Origin: CAYONZ01 sp964405465
Lineage (GTDB): Bacteria > Bdellovibrionota > Bdellovibrionia > Bdellovibrionales > JAMPXM01
DNA length: 9,984 bases
Direction: 5' to 3'
NCBI GenBank assembly: GCA_964405465.1
Contig: CAYONZ010000081.1
Span: forward strand, 1 to 9,984
Shown here: positions 5,270 through 9,984 of the stretch, in pieces
Numbering within the stretch: position 1 is the stretch's first letter
How the letters are laid out: every line of letters begins with the position of its first letter
Notes under the pieces: model-generated
The model's database searches: none
The model's input: the letters and a program-made list of their open reading frames with translations, nothing else
What the model was told of the DNA's origin: nothing
Translations under genes and position numbers: made by a program

Positions 5270-6691
5270 ATGAAAAACGCAGAGCAAGCTACAAAAATTT
5301 CGCAGTCAAGAGTTCACTCTTTGGCGAGCTTTGCATTTTTCATGAAGACATATTTCGGAAGTTTTTCAGAAATAATGAATCTTAGAAAAATATCAATCAA
5401 ACCCCAAATAAAATCCCTCACCCCCACTTTCTTGATCGTGAGTGCTACGCTAGTGGCACTCACGATCACCCCTTTTGCACAGGCGCGGAATTTCGAAAAT
5501 CAGTCTTCTACTCAGGCACTCAACACAGAAATTCCAACTTCACCCCAAAATGGCAAGCGAACTCTAAGTGAATCAAGCGAACGAATTGAACCGTCACCCT
5601 TTAGTGCCGCTGAGTTTTTTGCGCGCCCTCTTGAAGAGTGGATGATCATCGATCGAGAATCCATCAGCAGTGGCCACCAAGAGGCCAAGCGAAAATGCCG
5701 ACAAAAATACCCAAACAACCAACAACGTATGAATGATCCCAACTGTCGATTTGAGACGACCGTCAAAACCAAGTGGTCTTCTGAACTTGCATTTCAAATG
5801 ATTTTAAAACTCAAAAACAAACAACATCTTCTCGAAGACAACGATCGGACCGCAAATTTCTTTTCTCTACTAAAAGATTTTTATTTAGATAAAAACTTCA
5901 TCTGCAAAGACCAGGTCACTTGGCTCTATTTTCATGGGCTGACAAGTGGACAGCAAACCCAAAGTGAAAACGAGCTTTTTAAAAAATGTGCCATTAGCAT
6001 AAACATGCTCGATGACTACACTTGGCTCGAAAGAGCGCAAAATCAGGTTTTAGAAACAGAGAATCAAGATCGCCAACCCAGCATAAATGAAAAACAATCT
6101 AGCGAAGAGCGGGCACTCAAACAAAACCGTGTCACGGTAAAGTTACCGGTCGAAAATCTTGAAAGTATCGACCTTGTTTTGGTTAGCCCCGGAGAGACTT
6201 TTCGAAGTCAATGGGGCCATGTGATGTTTCGTCTCAACTTTACTACTCCAATTGTGAACGGCAATGAGGCAAAGAGCCTGTATTTTACGGTCTATGAAGA
6301 TCCGAATCTTAAAAGCGGATTGCTAAATTTTATGCCGGGCCTTTTGGGTCAGTCGCAATTGCGAGCCGAGTTCTGGAGTGAGGGATCTCTCACTCTCGGC
6401 TACTTTCTGCAAAAAAGAATATTAGATTTTTATCGACTTGGTTTTTCTAAGAGTGAAAAGCAGACATTTTTAGCGTTTGCGAATTCCATGCATCAGAATG
6501 GATATGGCTCCTGGCAACATGCTTCGCAAAATTGCACAAGTACCGCTATCGATTTATTGCACGCCTCGAGTTCAAAATTCCGAAATGAATTTCTAATGGA
6601 TCTCACTCCAGCACAGTTGATTGAACATCTAAAAAACATTCCCCAGATATTTACCGAACAAGGTCGAATCGATCTTTCAGGAGAAGAATGA
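5270..6691 (+). CDS. Exported DUF4105 (Lnb N-terminal-like) protein with N-terminal Cys-pair module, 473 aa
   Basis: Residues about 299-430 fit DUF4105: 'DLVLVSPGETFRSQWGHVMF' carries the PG...GH signature (Gly316-His317) and 'QNCTSTAIDLL' carries the family's Asn-Cys (Asn421-Cys422), the likely catalytic His and Cys. I recall DUF4105 as the periplasmic domain of the Bacteroides lipoprotein N-acyltransferase Lnb, but this protein lacks Lnb-like membrane helices after the domain, so the same activity cannot be assumed. The signal peptide core is at residues 52-66 with cleavage near 'AQA|R'. M36 (base 5375) gives a normal-length signal peptide but lacks a good ribosome site. M1 has GGAG 10 bases upstream, so the start is uncertain. 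Residues 134-180 resemble the Cys-pair module of the two upstream proteins, with C143 and C159 (C-x15-C). Residues 255-290 are a polar linker. Confidence 0.85.
   Translation: MKNAEQATKISQSRVHSLASFAFFMKTYFGSFSEIMNLRKISIKPQIKSLTPTFLIVSATLVALTITPFAQARNFENQSSTQALNTEIPTSPQNGKRTLSESSERIEPSPFSAAEFFARPLEEWMIIDRESISSGHQEAKRKCRQKYPNNQQRMNDPNCRFETTVKTKWSSELAFQMILKLKNKQHLLEDNDRTANFFSLLKDFYLDKNFICKDQVTWLYFHGLTSGQQTQSENELFKKCAISINMLDDYTWLERAQNQVLETENQDRQPSINEKQSSEERALKQNRVTVKLPVENLESIDLVLVSPGETFRSQWGHVMFRLNFTTPIVNGNEAKSLYFTVYEDPNLKSGLLNFMPGLLGQSQLRAEFWSEGSLTLGYFLQKRILDFYRLGFSKSEKQTFLAFANSMHQNGYGSWQHASQNCTSTAIDLLHASSSKFRNEFLMDLTPAQLIEHLKNIPQIFTEQGRIDLSGEE
5433..5468. repeat. Perfect 13-bp inverted repeat inside signal-peptide codons
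   Basis: TGATCGTGAGTGC (5433-5445) and its exact reverse complement GCACTCACGATCA (5456-5468) flank a 10-base spacer. The RNA would form a strong hairpin within the codons for the hydrophobic core of the DUF4105 protein's signal peptide. No long U-run follows (only TTTT about 5 bases later). Confidence 0.9.
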
Positions 6692-6692
6692 G

Positions 6693-6788
6693 ATGGCGCT
6701 AGTATTTGAACAAATAAAACTCAATCAAAACACACACGCCAAAGTAGATCTCACGAATGCTCATACGCAGAAACGGAGAAAGATATGA
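6693..6788 (+). CDS. Possible 31-codon mini-ORF coupling two operon genes
   Basis: An ATG one base after the DUF4105 stop codon is preceded by AGGAG at a spacing of 9. The frame runs 31 codons and its TGA overlaps the next gene's ATG as ATGA (6785-6788), the classic layout for translational coupling. The peptide starts 'MALVFEQIKLNQ' and ends 'HTQKRRKI', basic at its C-terminus. The next gene has its own GGAGA site, so coupling is not essential. A short leader frame could fit by chance. It is the only structure I see in this 93-bp gap. Confidence 0.35.
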   Translation: MALVFEQIKLNQNTHAKVDLTNAHTQKRRKI

Positions 6789-8101
6789 AAATATTAAATG
6801 CGCAAAAAAGAATCCTACTGGCACTCTGCAGCCTTACCTTTGCTCTGGGTTATTTCACCAATACGGAACAGGCACAAGGCGCAAATACAGAAGTGGCATT
6901 ACCCACACGCGATCAGTCCGAAAATTTTAAAAACCTTATTGAAGAGTTGAATAAGACCGCATTGAACACGGCACCGAAATCAACTGCGCCCCAAAATACA
7001 GGTCAGAAAAAACCCGTATCAACCAAAATGGCCAAGACAAATCCACCAAAGCCAGAGAACTCGCAAGCTAGTTTGACTCCGTCATCTTTGCCAGTAAAAG
7101 ACATGAACGAAAGACCAATTCTCATTGCAGATGGCGGAGGTGACGGTGCTGGCCCCGGCTCAGGAAGTGGCGGAAATTTTTCAGATCTTAAAGCAAAGAT
7201 CATAGAACGCTCAAGCGCTCAACCAGCTCAATCCACGGCTTTAAGTGAGCTCGACCAAAAAGAGTGTTTGAGCCGACTCAATCGCGAGTACGGATTTTTG
7301 ATCTTAAATCTTGAACACTACAGTCAATTTAAGAATTATAAATCCAGAAATTTGGTTTCCGAGATCAATCAAGACTATTCGAAACCGATTTTTGTTTTCA
7401 AAGAAAAGCTCGAGTTGGCCTTGAAGTCAAAAGATGCCATCAATTACCCTTATGAAAGGGTCATCACGATCAGCGATGGATTCTGTCAAACGCTAAAAGA
7501 CACCAAGACCGTTTCACTTGATGTGCAAACTCTGCTCTTTCATGAACTTGCACGCATTATGAAACTCGTCGATCCCTCTCCCGAATATCCGCTGTCTTCT
7601 GATTTCAATCTTGAGATGTTGAACCGTGCGAGTGGTTACGCCAGCTCAGATGGGTTTTTACTGACCAGATCACCACGAGGAGTCTACGCGCACGCATTGA
7701 TTCGTGCACTCATCGACTCTGAAGACTCAACAGAACTTCGCGCGATACTTTTTGCAACAGCTATCGAAAAAGTTCCGCTGCATGATCTGCAAGTGCAAAG
7801 TCAGAATTGTTTTTTGACTTTTCAAAAATCTGACCAAGCCAAGAACCAGATCTTGTGTCATCAAAAAATTCTTGAGACCTATAAAACTTACGAGATCTCT
7901 CTCGATACTGCCACCGAATTGTTGCGCGAAACCTGCAGTGCGATTCCAAGTCAAAATGTGACTTCAAAATTGCAATGCCTGCGCAGAGGAGTTTCGGCAC
8001 TCGCCATCCCTAGACTCAACAATCAAATGAGCGTCTGTCTTTCTCTCAACAACCCGACCAACCAACTCGATTGTTTGAGTGTTTTTTTTGATGATCTTTA
8101 G
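6785..8101 (+). CDS. Exported protein with degenerate HExxH-like motif and C-terminal Cys-pair repeats, 438 aa
   Basis: The ATG follows GGAGA at a spacing of about 5. Residues 1-32 look like a signal peptide (core about 10-23), cleaved near 'AQG|A'. Residues 35-130 are Pro/Thr/Gln/Lys-rich and disordered, ending with a glycine-rich hinge 'DGGGDGAGPGSGSGG'. The folded part begins near 155. 'LLFHELARIMKL' (250-261) resembles a zinc-protease helix HExxH, but Arg257 replaces the second His, so it is probably not an active zincin. The C-terminus contains three cysteine pairs, C342/C358, C384/C398 and C418/C430, the last two in similar contexts ('C...N..SKLQCL', 'C...NPTNQLDCL'), suggesting short alpha-type repeats each closed by a disulfide. 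I do not recognise the family. It belongs to the same rightward cluster of exported proteins. Confidence 0.82.
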   Translation: MKILNAQKRILLALCSLTFALGYFTNTEQAQGANTEVALPTRDQSENFKNLIEELNKTALNTAPKSTAPQNTGQKKPVSTKMAKTNPPKPENSQASLTPSSLPVKDMNERPILIADGGGDGAGPGSGSGGNFSDLKAKIIERSSAQPAQSTALSELDQKECLSRLNREYGFLILNLEHYSQFKNYKSRNLVSEINQDYSKPIFVFKEKLELALKSKDAINYPYERVITISDGFCQTLKDTKTVSLDVQTLLFHELARIMKLVDPSPEYPLSSDFNLEMLNRASGYASSDGFLLTRSPRGVYAHALIRALIDSEDSTELRAILFATAIEKVPLHDLQVQSQNCFLTFQKSDQAKNQILCHQKILETYKTYEISLDTATELLRETCSAIPSQNVTSKLQCLRRGVSALAIPRLNNQMSVCLSLNNPTNQLDCLSVFFDDL

Positions 8102-8102
8102 A

Positions 8103-8309
8103 ATGGAGCCTCCTAAAGACGGCGCCAATACTTATGAGGGAGACGGCCATGCAGAAGTTGGAACAGCTGCGGACGTGTCAGTTTTGATCTATCTAATAGC
8201 GATCACTCCGCAGAAAACCGCAAAAGGAGTTTGGACAAGCGCAATTTGTCACTTTGTCAAAATCTCTACAGGTGAAAAAAATATGCGCTGTGGTAGAATC
8301 GCGTCGTAG
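8103..8309 (+). pseudogene. Decayed paralogue of the following small secreted-protein gene
   Basis: The segment at 8115-8153 encodes 'KDGANTYEGDGHA', against 'KDGAKTYKGDGSA' in the intact gene at 8492-8530. By hand, 33 of 39 bases are identical. Further on, 'IAITPQKTAKG' aligns loosely with 'MRIFTAKENKG'. The relic has no signal peptide, no ribosome binding site before its first ATG (8103) and is about 27 residues shorter between these two blocks, so it looks like a duplicate that lost its 5' part and an internal piece. Its frame runs to a TAG at 8307-8309 and merges upstream with the end of the 6785 gene in another frame. It could still be expressed as a short peptide, but I judge that unlikely. 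Confidence 0.6.
8291..8299 (+). promoter_or_regulatory. Candidate extended -10 promoter of the 8333 gene
   Basis: TGG followed by TAGAAT fits an extended -10 element (TGn + 5/6 match). No convincing -35 lies 17 bp upstream. Transcription would start near 8306, giving a leader of about 27 bases. This would let the small secreted protein be expressed apart from the upstream cluster. Confidence 0.4.
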
Positions 8310-8332
8310 CTAAATTTTGCTAAGGAGTTCTT

Positions 8333-8746
8333 ATGAAATTTTTTATTGTTCTCTTGTCGACAATTGGTTTCTCAACGTCTTCATTTGCTGCTCTCATGTT
8401 TACTAATTGCAAAAACCAAAATAACGCTGTCGCAAGTTCGATATCGTTCACTCTAGTACCCGGACTACATGATGATACAGGTATTACTTACAAAGACGGT
8501 GCAAAAACTTATAAGGGAGACGGCAGTGCAATAGAAACGTCTACAAGCGACCGCAATACATACAACAATGAAATCGCGGTCGAAGGTTCAGTGAGTGAAT
8601 CGCAAACCTCACCTCCGAAATCTTCAGCGACGTCGAAATTGAAAATTGATATGCGCATATTCACGGCCAAAGAGAACAAGGGCACAGCGAAGATTGAAAT
8701 GTATAAACCAAAAAGCAAAGTCCTGCTGTGCACCCAAACTGAATAG
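8333..8746 (+). CDS. Small secreted protein, 137 aa, unknown function
   Basis: The ATG at 8333 has AAGGAG 5 bases upstream. Residues 1-19 form a signal peptide ('KFFIVLLSTIGFSTSSFA'), probably cleaved after Ala19. The mature part of about 118 residues has two cysteines near its ends (Cys26, Cys133), which could link the N- and C-terminal strands of a beta fold ('SISFTLVPG', 'LKIDMRIFTAKENKGTAKIE', 'KVLLC'). The middle (about 52-100) is polar, with 'YKDGAKTYKGDG' and many Ser/Thr. No family is recognised. A damaged duplicate lies directly upstream. A promoter candidate (8291-8299) precedes it and a strong terminator follows 54 bases after the stop, so it can be an independent unit or the last gene of the cluster. 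Confidence 0.82.
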   Translation: MKFFIVLLSTIGFSTSSFAALMFTNCKNQNNAVASSISFTLVPGLHDDTGITYKDGAKTYKGDGSAIETSTSDRNTYNNEIAVEGSVSESQTSPPKSSATSKLKIDMRIFTAKENKGTAKIEMYKPKSKVLLCTQTE

Positions 8747-8799
8747 GCAGATGGCACATTCGAGCTTTTGCAGGCTGTTAGTTACTAATTGCTCGTAAA

Positions 8800-8833
8800 G
8801 CCAAGAGTACCAGGTCACTCTTGGCTTTTTTTT
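8800..8833 (+). terminator. Intrinsic terminator closing the rightward cluster
   Basis: GCCAAGAGT (8800-8808) pairs perfectly with ACTCTTGGC (8817-8825) across an 8-base loop, followed by eight T (8826-8833). Flanking AAA/TTT can lengthen the stem. Read leftward it is followed by only three T, so it acts mainly on rightward transcripts. Confidence 0.93.
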
Positions 8834-8844
8834 ACAACAGGGTT

Positions 8845-8879
8845 GTTCAAAAAGAATGCTTTGAGGATTTCCTCAGCAT
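8845..8879 (-). terminator. Probable terminator of the right-edge minus-strand gene
   Basis: Bases 8856-8879 form ATGCT-TT-GAGG-ATTT-CCTC-AGCAT, two stem blocks with a TT bulge, touching the stop codon at 8879. On the minus strand it is followed by TTCTTTTTG. The stem is weaker than the neighbouring terminator, but position and T-run fit. Confidence 0.6.
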
Positions 8880-9984
8880 CAATCTCCCACCAGCGAGTAG
8901 GGCACGATTCCTGCCGAGTAGTTGTCATTCGGTACAGTCATTTTATTCTTAATTAGAGCCGGAGGTCGCTGTTCTTGTCGCCCATGAAAAAGATACTGCG
9001 AAAGACCGCTATTCACACCTGTCGAAGTTTTTCTAATCACGGCATCCAACACATCGACATTGTTTGGATTGAAAAGATAGCCATGCTCATCAAAATTAAT
9101 CATGTAGTCGAAACCTTGGGATGAGCCGGAGTTGTAGAAGTGATTGTCAAAATATGACTTACACATTACAGGATCAGTCCTACACCCATTGACTTGGTTG
9201 TCGGCATCAATTGCCGTGCTCACTGCCGGATACACTTGGCCATAAACCGTGGTGTTAAAAAGTATATTCGGAGATCGCTTCTCTGCCTTACCAAACTTAC
9301 GGTAGTGATCTGCTAATTCAGTTGAGGAATACGGGTTCAAGTCCGAATAGAGATATTTGTAATCGACATCACTAAATTCTCGAGAGTTGGTCAACAAAGT
9401 TGGATCCTGAAGATTAACAACTGACTCCACAATGATATCGTCTGAGTTAAACACAAAGCCCTTGGTGGAAAGGAGCACTTTCACCGTTTCCAAGGTATCT
9501 TGTGAGGCATCGGCCACGACGACTTGCGACTTTTGCACCGTTATTATGGTGTTCCCTCGAATTGCTGAATAGGTAAAGCGACTCTTTTTTGCAAAGTAGT
9601 AACGGATAATATGCACGAGGCGTGGGTCATTACTTGCAGTCATCGTATGGCAGCTGCGAAATTTGAAACCAAGGTCCGCAGCGGGAGGAGGCGTCACCAC
9701 CCCATCGCTGCACTTTTGAATATACCTATTGCCATTGTCAGAGCACATCGTGCCTGGCAAGACAGCTTCTTTTTTGTAATAGTAGTCAATATTGTCACCG
9801 TCTTTGTATGTTACCGCGGTCGTACCTGTTCCGACTGTGCAACTCCTTTTGGTGGTGGCCCCAGAAGTATTGCCTGTTCCGGTTCCTGGTGTACCGCTAG
9901 TTCCAGTACTTCCTGTACCAGCCGTACTTCCTGTTCCGGTTCCTGGTGTACCGCTAGTTCCAGTACTTCCTGTACCAGCCGTAC
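8879..9984 (-). CDS. C-terminal part of a large surface-type protein with Thr/Gly linker and FDxxYYL-like repeats (5' end outside window)
   Basis: The frame stays open to the right edge, so the TTG at 9760 is not the real start; 367 residues are visible. From the N-side there are: a Thr/Gly/Ser linker (about residues 1-37) from an exact 57-bp tandem repeat; a module about 40-95 with CTV...YKDGDNIDYYY...C...C-S-D-G, resembling short Cys modules repeated in Bdellovibrio-type surface proteins; a segment with 'RGNTIITVQKSQVVVADASQ'; then three repeats at about 205-238, 242-292 and 296-341. The last, 'FDEHGYLFNPNNVDVLDAVI' ending in 'QYLFHGRQEQRPP', and the first, ending in 'HYRKFGKAEKRSP', match the extracellular repeat type 'FDxxYYLxxNPDV...HYLxxGxxEGR'. 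This suggests an exported or cell-surface protein, perhaps adhesive. The function is inferred from repeats only. Confidence 0.8.
   Translation of the reverse strand, partial: TAGTGSTGTSGTPGTGTGSTAGTGSTGTSGTPGTGTGNTSGATTKRSCTVGTGTTAVTYKDGDNIDYYYKKEAVLPGTMCSDNGNRYIQKCSDGVVTPPPAADLGFKFRSCHTMTASNDPRLVHIIRYYFAKKSRFTYSAIRGNTIITVQKSQVVVADASQDTLETVKVLLSTKGFVFNSDDIIVESVVNLQDPTLLTNSREFSDVDYKYLYSDLNPYSSTELADHYRKFGKAEKRSPNILFNTTVYGQVYPAVSTAIDADNQVNGCRTDPVMCKSYFDNHFYNSGSSQGFDYMINFDEHGYLFNPNNVDVLDAVIRKTSTGVNSGLSQYLFHGRQEQRPPALIKNKMTVPNDNYSAGIVPYSLVGD
8960..9370 (-). other. Three FDxxYYL..NPDV..HYLxxG-like protein repeats
   Basis: On the minus strand, repeat 1 lies at 9370-9269 ('YKYLYSDLNPY' ... 'HYRKFGKAEKRSP'), a divergent repeat 2 at 9259-9107 ('VYGQVYPAVSTAI' ... 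'YFDNHFYNSGSSQGFD') and repeat 3 at 9097-8960 ('FDEHGYLFNPNNVDV' ... 'QYLFHGRQEQRPP'). Repeat 2 carries an insert with two cysteines. Confidence 0.6.
9873..9984. repeat. Exact 57-bp tandem repeat (minisatellite) coding a Thr/Gly linker
   Basis: Copy one spans 9873-9929. Copy two starts at 9930 and is cut by the window edge; all 55 comparable bases are identical. 57 bp is 19 codons, read on the minus strand as TAGTGSTGTSGTPGTGTGS. Copy-number change would keep the frame. More copies may lie beyond the window. Confidence 0.95.

Noticed and set aside
8079..8102. Start of the relic frame at 8079 as a real gene start
   Set aside because: It lies within the end of the 6785 gene in another frame, with no ribosome site. 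Similarity to the intact paralogue begins only after 8110.
8096..8118. CTTTAG...CTAAAG inverted repeat at the end of the 6785 gene as a terminator
   Set aside because: The stem is only 6 bp with an 11-base loop, and no T-run follows. It also overlaps the paralogue relic.
1..9984. Mobile element, phage or CRISPR locus
   Set aside because: No transposase, integrase, cas-like protein, terminal inverted repeats or regular spacer array is visible on either strand.

Overview
The window looks like a chromosomal accessory stretch from a Bdellovibrio-like bacterium (Bdellovibrionota). Three things support this: a TIGR02147/DUF4423 regulator, a family I know mainly from Bdellovibrio and Fibrobacter relatives; a lipoprotein with the 'FQNC' type of lipobox common in Bdellovibrio; and a dense set of secreted, cysteine-containing proteins of unknown function. 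Base composition is moderate (roughly mid-40s % GC), with one local GC-rich gene. I see no tRNA, rRNA, IS element, CRISPR array or phage module. The taxonomic call is inference from memory of these families.

Left part (1-3918). A plus-strand gene runs in from the left edge and ends at 822. Its visible part looks like a DNA-binding protein with two winged-helix-like segments. It overlaps tail-to-tail by 49 bp with a minus-strand lipoprotein (774-1607), which has its own promoter candidate. Next comes a second minus-strand lipoprotein (1804-2754) with a Ser/Thr/Pro/Gly linker, a Tyr-rich middle and a helical C-terminus; it ends at a strong intrinsic terminator (1722-1760). After a 354-bp gap is the minus-strand TIGR02147 regulator (3109-3918).

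Centre (3919-4114). A divergent control region separates the regulator from a rightward gene cluster. It holds opposed promoter candidates, three same-orientation TCCGT(T)AC motifs spaced 32 and 22 bp apart, a near-palindrome overlapping the rightward -10 box, and a hairpin just before the first ribosome binding site. This layout suggests autoregulation and possibly control of the rightward operon.

Right part (4115-8833). Rightward genes all encode exported proteins: 4115, 4798, 5270 (carrying a DUF4105/Lnb-type domain) and 6785. A 31-codon mini-ORF may couple the last two. The first three proteins share a short two-cysteine module, which suggests a tandem family that diverged, with one member gaining a DUF4105 domain. 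A decayed relative (8103-8309) of the next gene follows, then the intact small secreted protein (8333-8746), closed by a textbook terminator. A perfect 13-bp inverted repeat lies inside the signal-peptide codons of the DUF4105 gene.

Right edge (8879-9984). The C-terminal part of a large minus-strand surface-type protein enters from the right. It has an identical 57-bp tandem repeat coding a Thr/Gly linker, a Cys-containing module, and three repeats resembling the 'FDxxYYLxxNPDV...HYLxxGxxEGR' type of extracellular repeat.
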